From NCBI RefSeq assembly GCF_000208865.1, contig NC_018387.1, forward strand, positions 124,001-188,000: a stretch of DNA of 64,000 nt. Direction: 5' to 3'. Below the pieces are notes generated by a model. That model was not told the DNA's origin. It searched no databases and saw only the letters and a list, made by a program, of their open reading frames with translations. Both the position numbers and the translations under genes were made by a program. Origin of the DNA: Neospora caninum Liverpool (taxonomy: Eukaryota; Apicomplexa; Conoidasida; Eucoccidiorida; Sarcocystidae). Shown here in pieces: positions 49,701 to 62,953 of this stretch. Positions within the stretch are counted from its first letter, which is position 1; each line of letters begins with the position of its first letter.

Positions 49701-52700
49701 CAGTTAGAGGCAGTCGTGTGTCCGCTGTTCAACATGTCTTACCGTCTCGCCCAGCCTCTGCCTCGTTCTCCTGCTTGTCTCTCTTGCTCGGCTCGGGGAC
49801 CGTCGGTCTCACTGTCGTCGAAAGCTCTCGCCCCCCACGCCCACGTTGCCGAACCAGCTATCCGATTCAGGCCATGCATTCCAGGTGAAAACGGAAACGA
49901 CCACAAAGCAAATTCATACATCTGACTTGATCGATACGGAGAAGACGCATGCGGATCATCTTAGAAATTCTTTAAAACCAAATTTACACGTAGATGCAAA
50001 TATGTATATATATATATATATATACGCACATATATATGTATATATGTTGGACAGTTTTGAGCCACCCGGTTTACGCCGTGAAAATACCAGAGGGGAGTTT
50101 TCATAAGAAAATACGTTCACACGCCAACGCACACATATGAATTTGTCTTTCCATCTAGCCGCCTCTGTCGCTCTACCTTTAGACGCGTGCCAACTTCTCT
50201 GGTAGCGTCTCACCCTCTACAAATATATATATATATATATATATACCTTTCTGCATATGCATTCGCATATACACCTTTGTGCATGTTCTTTGTATTCGAG
50301 GACCTCTGGCCACCTCCAGTGAGCTCGATTTTCCATCGAGCAAGGCGGAAGAGTTAGACTGCGTCCACCGAGCCTGGTTCTGTCTCGGCGAAGGCTTTCA
50401 AGATGAAGTTTTTTCTGTGAATCCGGAACAAGCTCAGGGGCTGTTGCGAGCAGGATTCTCTTCTGTTTCCTCCTGTTTTGCGTTTGCGTCCGTCAGGCGA
50501 AAGTGCCTTCCATCTGACACAACTTTTCAACAAAGGAGACACGCCTCTTTCGTTTGACATTCTCCCCAAGGCCGCCGACTCAGGCGCCTCTTCCGACGAC
50601 CTAATTGCCTGCAGCGGGCCGTTCAAGTACGCCTCTCCTCCAGTCGCATTCAATCAAAGCCGCTCTAGAGAAACCTAAAGACATCCAAATATAAAATACC
50701 ACTAACTGTTAAATGTTCAAGCATCTATGCGCTTATATGTATATATATACATATATATGTATATGTATATATTCGGAGGCGCGCGCAGTCAAAGGTGTAT
50801 ATCGGCCATATATATATATATATATATCCAGGTGTTCAAATGCCAGCAGGCCTCGCTTTCTTTCTTTCTCTGTGTTTCTTTCGTGAGAACGTCTGGTTCT
50901 CCACTCTGCTAGATCTTCGGTTTGTTGGTCTCACACTTCCTGCTTTGTCTCTGGAGCCTCTTTTTTTTCTCTTTCTGTCCAGAGCGTGGCCGCTGTCCGG
51001 AATGATTCCGCCTCAGGGATTCCATCTCGTCGTGCTTCAGTTTCAGCCTCGCCGTGCATCGAACCTCGCTTGGCTGTCGGGCACCTTCGATGTTGTCTTT
51101 GATGGCAAAGAACTCTTCACGAAACACATTCGAGTGTACGGGCGTTCCTGGGAGCCTGCGGTCTCCTTGGAGCCGCAAACGCTGGTAAGCAGCGGAAAGT
51201 ACCGGCATAAAGAATCAGCTATTTTCTGGATACACTCTCATGTACAATACGTCGTCTTAAGCATGCGTGCATATCCAGATAAATGCAATCATCCATCCGC
51301 TCGTCTTCCTATTCATATATCTATATGTGTAAACTCCCTGTGCAATGGGATGGTGAACATATGGTAAATATCTCTCCTTTCAAGTGCATAGTAGATACGC
51401 CCGCGTGGGCGTAACTATGTTTATCTGCAGGTAGCCGTTGACCTCGAGATTTAGGGTTATCGACGTAGCCAATTCCCTACTTCTCGTATACGTCCTTTTG
51501 TCTATCTCTGTAATGTGCCTCTGTTCGTCTGCTTGTAGGAAGTTTAGGTTCCTGTATGTTTGAAAGGCGTCGAAGCCTCACTTGGTTGTGCAAATATCGA
51601 GTTGCATGCACCTGCATTCCGCCTGTGTTTTTCTCCCAACACCGAGGCCATATGTTTCTCTCTCTGCTAATTTTTCCAGGTTTTCCCCGGAACCCCGACA
51701 GGCGCTGTTTCCAGGCGAGAAGTATCCGTGCGAAACTTGACGGAAGTTCCTGTCTCTGTTGCCCTTTGTCTGGGCGGGGAGTCAGACGCCTTTTTCCTCG
51801 GCGAAGAATCTGAAAGTCGCCTTCTACCGTCCGAGGAAAAAAAGGTTTCCTGTTATTTTGCTCCAAAACAGGAAGGCAAATGCCGCGCAACGCTCCTCGC
51901 CCGAACGCTCCCGACTCCTCTCGCGGTGAGAATCAACTTGGATCGCCACAGCTGCGCACCCAAAGTCCACCCTACACAGACCCATAGGCATATATAGGCT
52001 CATGAGAATTTATAGAGTTATGTATATCTCTGTCTAGATATATATACATAGGTGTTTGAATTGTGTATACTTAACACGCCGCCACCTATACATATCGCAA
52101 TATATACATATATGTATATGTGGACAGGGGGTGGATGCAGAGACGAAGCTCTGTTTAGATTGATTTGTGCAGATGTGCTCCTTTGCATACGTTAGTTCTT
52201 TTGTTGATAGCAGTCCGTTCATGCAGAGCAGGTATCCATCCCTGTGAGCACGAGTGTGGAATGGTTTCTTCCAGGCCTTGCAGCATGCAGAACAGGATTT
52301 TTGTGCGTTTCCGTCCGCCTTCTCCGACAGTCTTCGCCTCGCCGGTTGCGCAGTTGCCGAGCCTCTTGCCATCGAACCGAAGCGAATGAACTTGCGCGCC
52401 GTGACTGCGCACGTCACTCTGACTCGCGAGGTGAATCGCCTAAAAATTTGAGGAAAGAAAAAAGGTGAAAACATCGGTCTCGAGGGGAAAGAGTTTCTAG
52501 GTCTAGGTGGAGTCCGTGGCGTCACGGGCAGTGCACCGGAAACGGATGAGCGCTCGCGAGAGTACGTGTGCCTGGTCTCCATCCGTGCATGCGTACCAGC
52601 GGTCTAGGCCTGCGTGTGCTTGTCTAAGGAGACAGGTCTAGTGCAGTTCACACCGGGGCCTCGCTATGCCTTGTCACATACCGAAGCACATGTGCCTCTC

Positions 52701-53482
52701 TGGCTGTTTTCTGGGTGATGTGACATATCTGTCTAGACACCGAATAAATTTAAAGAAAGGTAAGGTCGATCTGCGTACGTGCATCTGTTTTACTTCCATG
52801 TAAAAACAAAGACTAAATATGTATACGTAGACACACACATGTTCATCTGTGTAGATGCATGCGGTAGACTTCCACCAAAATCACAAATGATTATATCTCC
52901 AGAGCAATGGAGGCCTTGGTCGGGTGTGTTTCTTCGCGAAGGATAGACCGTTTTCGTGATTGAATCGGAAACATTTTCGCGTTTCGTCTCAACCTCTCCT
53001 TCAGGTAGTGATAAAGAACAGGACCGGGGCGCCAGTACGCTACAAAATCGAAGTTTGGGAAGAAACTGGAGAACGGGAAAGTCGACCTTTGGCGAGTTCT
53101 TCTCCCTCTTCTCCTTCCTCGGCTGCTGCTCCTGCTTCTTGTGACCCCTTTGAGACACCGAAGACATCGTGTTTCACGGCAAAGACAAAGACGGACGAAC
53201 TGAACTTCGAAAGGACAGAATCCACTGTCGACGCTCACTCGATGGACCGTCTCCTTTTCCATTTTACGCCTGCAAGGCAGAAACACTACCGATTTCTAGT
53301 ACGGGTCATCCAGGCGTCTCTCCTCTTTGACGCCAGTGAGTCTGAAAAAGCACACACCTTATAGGTCTCGGGCTTGTGCACGTTCCTTATATATACACGT
53401 ATCTTCACATCTAACTCTCTCTGTATAAACACAAATTCATCCACATACACATAATTTTGGTGGACCCAAATCTCGTTCCCCG

Positions 53483-53519
<37 letters not shown>

Positions 53520-56500
53520 TTACCTCCTCGCTCTCCGTTTACGTGCCTATACATATGTGTAAACATGTATGCAGAGAGGTCGAGGCACGTATGTTAATCT
53601 CTGTGTATGTGGATATGAAGGAACTTGGGGTTTGGCAGGCAGAAAGAGACACCAGGCTTTTTCTGGATCCGCGCTCTCTCACTAGGAACTCGCCAAACGT
53701 CGACCTCACAATCGGGACCCGAAAGTGCATCCAGGTGTGTTCACAGATGCAGATACACGAACTTATCCTCCTACAAAAGCGATGCAGGCTTCCAAGGATG
53801 ACATAGTTGCACACGTCTCCAAATGGATTCCGACTCACACGTATATATTTATATCTGCATATGCATGCCGTGTGCCTGTGAATCGAGTTTGGGTTCTTTT
53901 TGACATTCCCTATTAAAGCATCTTTCAACCTACATAATATATATATATATATATATGTATATATCTGTAGTTATACGTATTTATATGTATTTATATGTTA
54001 TATTTATATGTATTTATGAATGAGTAGGCCTTTTGCGTTGCATCCAACGAGGCGATGCATCTGAGTGTGTCCCTTCCCGATGTGAGCATCAAACCTTTTA
54101 TTTTGGTATAAGACTATTTGTGCTCGTAGCTTCCTCCTGTCTGTATACCGCAGTAATCTGCACTGATTCCGACGGCGGAAACTTGCTCTGCACTTCCGGT
54201 CATCCGTTTGTGTGTCGCCTTTTTCGGTGAAGAGGGAGCGAAGAATCGTCGCTGCAAATTCTGGAATTCAAGATCTCCGCTCGGGCGGCCCAGCCGGTGG
54301 TCCAGCTGTTGGACGTTCGATCTCTCAATCGTCCCATTCCTCCGAGCAGATTGTGGACTTTGATGCAAGCAGAAGCCATCAATGCGTGAGGGCGCGAAAT
54401 CAACGTGAAAAGGCTGAACGCGTCGTCGAAACGTTTGGGTGTTGTCCTTATTTCTCCCTGTGTCGCCTGATTGGAGAGGGGTGAAGCCGGGTATCTTCAC
54501 CAGCACTTCGAGAGCGCAATCTGTGACAAGTTGCTTTTCCGACTTTTTACAGACACCTGGCGAGAGAGGTGGCGACGGAAGATCTGCAATTTCTCGCGGC
54601 GAAAGGCCTGGATGCTCGCGCAAGCGCGCTGCGTCGTCTGACATCTTTCTTGGTTCGCTTGGGGGCACACACTGAAGAACTTCGCGAAAGTGCAGTGCTC
54701 CTCACTTTCTACAATCCTGGACAAGTGCCCGCCGAACTGACTCTCGGAACCGCGGCCGATCTGAAACTCGCAGAACCTCCTGCATGGGCAGATGAAGTAA
54801 ATGATCTTCTCTCTTACCTTGTTCTTTCCTTGCTTCTTCTCATTTTCCTGAAAGCCTTCTCCTCTCCCTTCTTCTCTTTATTCTCCTCTTCCGTCTCGTT
54901 CTCTTTCTTCTCTTCCTTCTTCTCTTTTTTCGTCTTTTCCTCTCCTCCTGTTGATATGCGCATCTATCTGATATGCGCCGCTCCGTCACACACACGGGTG
55001 TCTTCTTTGTCCCTCTGTATTTCGATCTGCGTATACAGAGGAGCTTTTTTCCGCTCGGAGGTCTGTTCGTCTCGCGGGCGTACGCGTGTGAAGGGACCCG
55101 CTGCGTGTCCATACCTCGGACCTTTTTTAGTGCTCTTTTGTGCTTTTTACCGACTCGGGACGAACGGGTCGTGTGCCCCCATTTTGCAGAGGGACGAGGA
55201 AAGCGATATCCGCTGCGACTCTCTCCTCTTGGAGCCAAGACGCCTCCGCCTCAATGTAGACGGATACAAAAGTGTTGTCGTTCTTCTGCAACACCGGCGA
55301 ACCGGAAAGGAGCGTGTGCCGGCGATTCTTTCGGTCGCACACGGAAGATGCGCTGTGGTGACTTTCGAGTGGGAAACGATCGCTCAGGCACCCATCCTCG
55401 TAACTCGAGGAGCGACACAGGTGAGGAAAAGCGCGAAAGAGGAAACAGAAGGTACAGCTCCTTTGCTTAGGCACCTTTCCTTCTCCTGTCTCCTCGTTTT
55501 GATTCTCCCAAGAGGTATTCTTGGTTGCGCCTCTTTCTCGGAGCCCTTTCCCGATTGGACTGCCTGTCCACCTTACTCTCGCTCTTGTTCTCTCTCCTCT
55601 CCACCTTATTCTCGCTCTCGTCCCTCCTTCTCTCTCCGCCCCTTTTTCTTTCTCTCGCCTCAGACGCTCCAAAGTGTCTGGCTCGACTGGCGCCCAGCGG
55701 CAGTCCAGGCTGTCGAACTCTGCAACGACGGAGACGCGTCTTGCGAGTGGAAGCTTGCAGTCGAAAAGGACAAGAGTTCTTGGAGACGGCACGAAATCGT
55801 CTCCTTCGCTCCCCAGCGTGGCACACTGCCCCCGCACGCAGCCACGCATGTCCACGTGCGCTTCGCGCCGCTCGAGGAGGCAGAGTATGAGTTTCCGGTG
55901 ACTCTGTCCTGGAACGAAAGCCGCAAGCAGAAAGACCCCACGTCTCCAGGAGGGAGACTTGTCCTGCCGGCGCGGGCGTCTTCCTCTTCATTTCCGCTGT
56001 CTCCAGAAGCCGAGGTCGCAGTGAGTCGGGAGGAACTTCCTGACCACTTGGGTTCCGATCCTGCTTCGTCTTGTTTGCTTTTGAAGGCCCGAGGAGTCGC
56101 CGACAGGCAGGTGAAGCGTGAAGAGGCAAAACCAAGCTTGCCGGCGTTTCTCCGAAACAACGCCGCCGTCGTTCCAGTCGCCTCTCTCGCCAGGCTCTCC
56201 GCCGAGACTCTCCTGCTGCACGCCGTCCCCTCAAAGTCAGCAACGCGCTTGCTCTTAAAAAGCTTCCCAGCAAACCCCTGAACCCGAAACGAAACACCAC
56301 GTTTCATCCAGAGATACAAATCAACATATATACATATATACAGACATATATCCATACATATATACATGTATATATACATGTATATATACACGTGTATATA
56401 TATAAATACATATATATGTATATGTATATATATATATATTAACAGATGTTCATATCCAGAGGTAAGGGTACATGTTTCTCGAGGGTGTGGAACTATGTAA

Positions 56501-59500
56501 GTTTGCTCCGATCTTTGAAAAGAACAATTCGTGAAGAGCTGCCGCTTTACACATAACGCATTTTACGTGTGTGGCGTCGCTGGTCACTGAAGAAGACACA
56601 GAAATGAAGACCGACACCGAAAGCATCTTTTCTGCCCATCGGACAAACAGGAAACGTCTACCATCCAGCGCACAACTACGCGTAAGTTCATATGTGTCCG
56701 CGAGCCTCGCCTCGTGGCAACTGCATGCAAATAACAATTTATATTTATATATATTTATATATGGTGTGAGGGAACGAGAGGAAATGACACCAGCCGGAAC
56801 TTGTTTCTGCATGCAGGTGCCTGATTCACCGGTTCCTCATTCTTCGCAACAACGACTCCACTCGCGTCCTGCGATTTGCTTGGGACCAGCAAAACCTGTT
56901 TCCAACGCCAGGTTCCCTGACGATTGTCCCCGCTGAAGGTTAGCTGAAAAGAGAGACTGGAAAAGACGCTCTTTTCCTCAACCGCTTCACAACTGCTTAA
57001 AAACGGTTCTGTCTACAGGGGAGCGTCGTGCCCGAGCTCTTCTGGAGATGTGTGTCAGCAGCTGAAGAGTCTCTTTATCTCCCGAGTGTTTTCTCTATCG
57101 TTTTGTCTCTAGATCTCTCTCCCTACCTTTATCTCTCTGCCTCGACTTCCATCTCTCGCGCTCTGTCTTTGCACCTCTGTCTCGACCTAGGGCAGCCTCC
57201 GTGGACATCCAGAGAGACCCCGTTTTTCTCCGATTTTTGCCCGATTCTCTCTGTTTCTCGCTGTTTCGAGCGCAAGCTGCCGCCTCCTGACGCGGGTGTA
57301 TCTTGGGCGTTTCTCTCGTCCTTTCTGTTGCTCCATCGGGTTCGTCTGCTTCGAAGGCCACGTCGCCCCTGCGGGACACGAAATCATCCACTTCGTGTTT
57401 CGCACCCCGAGCGAACCTCTCCATCTCGACGGAGAGGTTCGCTGTACGACGGCGTGGCTTTCTCCTGCAGAGGAACCTGAAGCTGCGTCCTTCGGTAAGC
57501 GCCGCTTCATCTGAGCAACGCGTTTTCCTGGAGAAGGCCTCGCCCCCTTTCTTTCAAAGACTCTTCTTTTAGTGCCGACATCCAAAAATCTGCTGCTTTC
57601 CACCTCCCCCCTGACCTCACGGCTGCAGTCTCTGCTCGTCCCAGGGTGCGGGCCGCGGTGTCTCTTCTAGGGAGAAAGCCTTTTGTGATGACAGTTCTGT
57701 TTCGCTTCTGCTCTACGCTCGCAGTTAAACCTTGTACCATGTAACCCAGTTAATTAGGGTTAGGGGTGCGATGCTGAACTTAATGGATCTTCGGCTGCTC
57801 ACTCCCTCAAAAAACCCGACCGTTCTCCTGCACAGACCCCGCCAAAGAGGTCACAGAAAGCCACGGAGAAGGATTTCGCAGAAGACCAGAAAAAAGAACG
57901 AGTTGGTTCCCGGCGCTTGGACGCGAGAGCCGCAGCCCAGGCAATCTCCAGCTGGAGAGGACCGAATCAACAGAAACAGGAAAGGCCAACAGGCGAATCA
58001 ACGAGGTACGGGACACGGGCGGCGAGAAGAGACTCCATAAAAGAGCCATCGACAGCCCTGCTTGCGCAGACGCCGTTTTCCCGAAAAAAGTGCTGCGGGT
58101 TTGCCACAGCTTCGTATCGGGGAAAACGCGTTCGCGGACCCTGGCAAGAACGTGGAGCGCAGGGCCTTTCACTCGTTTTCAGAAACCAGGAGAGGTCCAA
58201 AGAATCTCGCGCTGTCCATCGACTAGGGCTTCCCCAATAAAGACTCAGAGATTGTTCCATGCTTCTTCCGTACATTGGCGAACTGGAGTTCATCATACAG
58301 AATATGTCTCAGATATTTATACATATGTTTATCCGTATCGACACAAAGGGGTGGGAAACGCTCTTGTCCATTCTCGGAAGACATGAACATGTGCTGTGCT
58401 AGTCGTTCAGTACAGCCCACGGCTCCAGTTTGCAACGTACTCGCGTATATACGCAATATATATATATATATATATATATTTGTAGAATAAACGTATAAGG
58501 ATTTACAGCCGCCTCGACCTCTCTGCATATACACGCATATGTGGATAGGTGTGCTTGTGCGGGCATGTATAGATATGTTTCAATGCATGCATGTATGCGT
58601 TTCACTTGTAGAAACACTTTCAGAAGAGGCACTCTGCATCTCTTTCGGGTTGCAGGGTCGTCCGTGACAAAGGAGAGAAGAAAATGCACTGATCCTATGC
58701 ACACCCAAGGTGAACAGTTGCCGCCTCGTACTGAGACATGCGTGTTGCGTACGGCCTGCCACACGTAGGAGGCAAGAACGTCCACGCGTTGGTCCTCGAA
58801 AGGCGAAAAGACGGTTGCGATTTCTCTTTACCCAGGTTTAAGAAAACATCCTCCATTTTTGAATCTGGTTTGTGTGTAGGACGGGAGGAAACAACGCAGT
58901 CGACCGTCCACCGTCCCCTGTCTCTATCTCCTGCCTCTGAAGCCCTGCGTTGCCTTGTTTGTGCGCATTCAAATTGATGTTGATCCACGGCTTCCTTCCT
59001 CGTCTTCCAGTTTTCTGGCGATTCCGCCTCCCCTCTACCCTCCTCGAACAGAAGTCTGCAGCGACCGTCGCTCACACACACTCGAACCAACCGGTACAGA
59101 CACAGATAGAGCTGGTCATGAAGCGGAGAAAATGAGAGGGGTAGAAAAAAAAGAGAGAAAACACGAGAGAGGGAATTGGCGAGAAGAGAAGAAACAAAGA
59201 TACTGACGGTGAGAGAAAGCAGGTTTAAAGGACTGGACGGGTGACAAGCTGAAAGTGATGGGCAAAGGTGCTGACTCCCTCTTGTCAGAACCGGAGCTTC
59301 TCACAGAAAACAGAGAACGTCACGGCTACAGCCAAGACACCCTGAACACACTGGTGTTTCTGCGTTCAGTGCATCCGACAGTCGTGACGTCTTTCTTCTC
59401 TCTGCAGGGATGTTCCCTGCATGCAGAAAGTGCCTGTGCAGTTATGCAGATCCTTACGCAACCAGTTGTGCAGCCGTCGACGTCGCAGTCGAATCTTTCG

Positions 59501-59962
59501 AGCGGAATCTCCAGCTCTTCTTGCCTCATGTCTGCAAAAGGGCGAGCGTCGTTCTCAGAGACCCGCCGCGTAGTTTCTTGGTTCCCAGCATGCGAGAAAC
59601 ACTCCCCGTCTTCGTCCTTTCCTTCGGTCTGTCGTTTTCGTCCCCCGCCAGGCTCAGCAGACTCGCTTGTCTCCTCGCAATTTCGACGCGCAACAAACTC
59701 CGAAGCGTCGCCTCTCGTTCTCTCCCACTTTGCCGCGACGCTCATAGCGGACGTTGTGACTGAGATGATCCACGCCGCGATGCAGTCGGAGCACACAGCC
59801 CACATTGTCGATACCCTGCTCGCAGAACCTTCAATCTGCTTCAAAGATATCGCCGAAAACGCGATTTTGACCTCCCTTTCAAAACGAAACGAGACAACGC
59901 AGAACGCCAGAGACCACGAACTAGTAAATGGTAAGATGATATACACATAGGTAGATGGCCAG

Positions 59963-59998
<36 letters not shown>

Positions 59999-60117
59999 GG
60001 GAGAGAGATTGGTATGTATAATATACATACATGCCTGACAGTATTCATGTCGTAGAGCTTGTTATTGTGCGGAGAAGGTGCGTCTGCATACACGTACTCA
60101 TGTGTATGTAACACTCT

Positions 60118-60161
<44 letters not shown>

Positions 60162-60688
60162 TTACAAATGTGTGGGTTTGCATATTTAACTCTTCTACAC
60201 TTTTCAAGTCGAGCGCCTTTGACGCTCGTGGGAACAGTCGCTCAAAAAGGCGTCAAACATAAAGACCATCACCAAATTACACCGCATGCAAATTCATATT
60301 CTCATGTCAAAATACAGAATATACGTTGATATGGTAAACAGATGCCAATGGACCCTCCAGTGCGTGAATATACACAAGACAGCGTTGTTGGCTTTCTCTT
60401 CCCGACCAGAGAGGACTCCGGTGCTTCGAAATCACGGGGACAGCAGGAAAATCGATAATGGAAGACTGGACGCTGCGAGTACACCGCAGGTTCCCGGACT
60501 CTCTTTCCACGAGGACTTCCAAAACTGGTCTTGCTTGGTTGCCAATTTCCTTGACTGCGTCCCGACATTAAAGGGCACACTCGAAGTGAGTCTCTCCCTC
60601 CTGAAATACCCTCTTCGTGCCATTTGTTTCTCTACACCTATCCATATATATATATACATGTATATATATATATATATATATATGCATA

Positions 60689-60732
<44 letters not shown>

Positions 60733-61346
60733 TATATATGTGTGTGTATATATATTTATGTGTGTGTATGTATATGCGTAGATAGGTGCAGGCCTACGTA
60801 CGCCGGTGCGACTGTTGTGTGTATTCATGATTTGCATGCAAACACAGCACCTCGGAAGAGTTTTTTCGCAGTACATGTTTACGCATGCGTTGGTATAGGT
60901 AAACGCAGACAAATTGGTATAGGTAAACGCAGACGAGTCATGTGAACGTGTGCACCTCCGTACAGGAGCCATGCTCTGCATGTTGTTTTCCTCCAACATA
61001 TATATTTATTTGTGAATGGGAAGGGAGGCTCTGAGGAGATTCCTAGAACCTTGCGACGCCGTTTATTCACACGACCTGCATGTGGCTGCAGAGTGAGCCT
61101 GAAAACGGCGGCCCCTCCCCCGCACGAGTTGACGAGAAGTTGGAGGTCCTTCTGGCTCGCGACCGGAATCTCTTCGTAGACGTTCTGCCTGTCACTGTCT
61201 CGGATATTTTCCGGCATTTGATTCTCTCCGCCATCAAGGATGTCATGTGTCTGCACACTCCCGACCTGGGTCTGGTGGCGCACAGCCCTGCCCGTGAATC
61301 TACACTGTGTGAACAGAGAGAGAGAGAGGATTGTGCCACGAGCTGA
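43554..61346 (+). CDS. CFAP65: Cilia- and flagella-associated protein 65 (CFAP65/CCDC108-like), about 28 exons
   Basis: This giant gene encodes successive ASH/MSP-type immunoglobulin-like domains of a flagellar axoneme protein; in coccidia only male gametes carry flagella. Exon 1 (43554-44537, or to 44580) shows [23 protein letters not shown] and the next domain, as in CFAP65. Well-supported exons: 44977-45135, 45659-45775, 46351-46646, 47430-47533, 47951-48059, 48386-48473, 49655-49884, 50497-50626, 50983-51184, 51680-51925, 52275-52430, 53005-53335, 54235-54385, 54553-54796, 55190-55420, 55664 to about 56113, 56817-56938, 57357-57494, 57836-58005, 59408-59930, 60410-60585 and 61092-61346. 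Tentative: 44652 (or 44708)-44824, 48832-48979, one from 49286, one ending 56681, one from 58943. Diagnostic pieces include [38 protein letters not shown] and the C-terminal [19 protein letters not shown]. Product about 2,000 residues (human 1,925). Another ASH giant such as hydin is less likely. The frame break near 44.76 kb is described under findings. Confidence 0.8.
46748..46783. repeat. (TA)n microsatellite in CFAP65 intron
   Basis: A perfect run of about 18 TA units starts about 100 bases after the exon ending 46646, in an intron that is also rich in TACATA-type sequence to about 47230. Confidence 0.95.
53486..53516. repeat. (TA)n microsatellite in CFAP65 intron
   Basis: A run of about 15 TA units lies in the intron 53336-54234, which also contains a second tract at 53937-53957 and TTATATGTATT repeats after it. 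Confidence 0.9.
56324..56440. repeat. Compound TA/TACA microsatellite in CFAP65 intron
   Basis: About 115 bases of alternating pyrimidine-purine sequence built from TATATACATG, TACACG and TATATATG units. The tract is nearly self-complementary and lies 3' of the exon beginning at 55664. Confidence 0.85.
60119..60160. repeat. (TA)n microsatellite in CFAP65 intron
   Basis: About 20 TA units lie in the intron between exons ending 59930 and starting 60410. A second (TA)n tract lies at 59965-59995. Confidence 0.95.
60641..60775. repeat. Long compound TA/TG microsatellite in the last CFAP65 intron
   Basis: Two similar blocks of (TA)n followed by TGCATATATATGTGTGTA are duplicated in tandem (about 60650-60705 and 60706-60755). 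The second block is longer. A 20-bp direct repeat GTATAGGTAAACGCAGAC follows at about 60893-60934. Confidence 0.85.
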
Positions 61347-62953
61347 AGCAGTGAAACAGGTTCCGTGATCACGTGCGCCAGCGCGTTTTACACAAAGTGC
61401 CAACGAGCGCCCTTGAGCTCGGTAAAAAATACATTTTCTCTGTAGCATTTGACTTGTCGAATTCGAAGCAGATCCGGAAATGCATGCATTTTTGTGTGAA
61501 ACAGAGATTCACACAGCGCGGCTTTAGCCCCCGAAAAAGCCTTGCCAAAAAGCAAGGACATACGCTGTAGTATTCAACGGTCCGTTGTCTTTGCACCGCG
61601 AAAAGAGAGTACACCAGTGAGGGAGAAAACGCATACAGGCAAAAAGAAGAGCTCCGCGGAGACGACGCGGGCGATTGAGAGAACCGCCGCGAGGCAAGCA
61701 CCAGTTCCGTCCCACCCTGGAACGGGCGCGGGCGCTTCCGATTGGATAAGCTCCACTGGTGTTCATCCTAACTTTCCACAAAAATGTGCACGGCACGCAC
61801 GGGGCCCGCCTTGAATCCCGAGGTGTCTCCGCCAAGGGCACGACAGCTCGGGGCTTACCACGAAAACGACAAAGTGGATTCTTCCTCTCTGCTTCTGGAT
61901 GCATGCAAACCTATAGTAGGTACGAGTGGGAAATAGAAGTGGCGAGTCGGGTTCGCGTCCACAGTAGGAAAAAAGCACTGCGTTTTCTCCCACGCCTGCG
62001 TTTTCTCCCGCACCTTCCCCCTTCCACTTTCCCGTACATGCTGCTTCGTTTATGTAACACTGTTCTCGCCAGAATTCCCGCTTCCTGATTTACACCGATC
62101 AGACACGCGTCTCGCACTAGCCACACGTTCGCTACGGGCACAAAAAAGAGGCGTACAAGGAGACACATGCTTGGCTTTGGAAAAGGGACCGACATCGAGC
62201 CAGTCCATCGAAACCTCCAAACCGATCCAGTTGAAAAACCAAACAAATGAGGAACCTGTGCGTCGCCTCGTCCCTCGACATGCACATCCAGCACGCCACG
62301 GCTCTCTCATTCGAATCTGCCATTCCGAGAAAGAACGTCGTTATTGCTGTGGGCGTGCAGTTGAAAAAGCTACGACATCGTAGACATATACATATACAGA
62401 AGGGAAGAGGCGATGCGGAGACTGTACACCGCCCTTCTTTTCTTTCGTACTGAATCTACACAGGCACTCCGTCTACGACACAGTACAGCTGTAAATCTAG
62501 TCCATTTGTACGCATCGTCAGAACGCGCTTTCTTCTGCTGGCCCCTGTGTATGGGGTTGCGTCTGCTACGCCTGACAAACAGGCAATGTAGCCACATACG
62601 AACACTTGAAAAGGCTCAGAGGTTCCCTCAGCAAACCGACACATTGCTCTTGAGACTGAGCAGCACTCCTGCCCTCTACATCAGGATCGTCACACGGTCG
62701 GCCCCCAGACGATCCACTGGGTTGCCGGTGGAGATACAGAAGAACTTTTGCCCGAGTTTGTTGTTGCGATCTCTCTGCGCGTTCGCCCGCGGGGCCTCTC
62801 AGCGAGTGAAGCGCCCAGAGGTTCCAGTAACTCGCCCGATCCCCGGTGTTGTTTCTCCCTGCGTCCGCAGGGCTTCGGCTGCTGCCACGGGGGCGTAATC
62901 GCGTTCATATTCGGGTGTCTAGACACCTCGAGAAACCACCCACGGTTCGCGAA
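61347..62953. other. Convergent spacer between CFAP65 and phosphatase gene
   Basis: About 1.6 kb between two stop codons. Short frames on both strands shadow one another. No RNA gene, repeat array or exon-like segment is evident; both 3' untranslated regions should be here. Confidence 0.5.
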
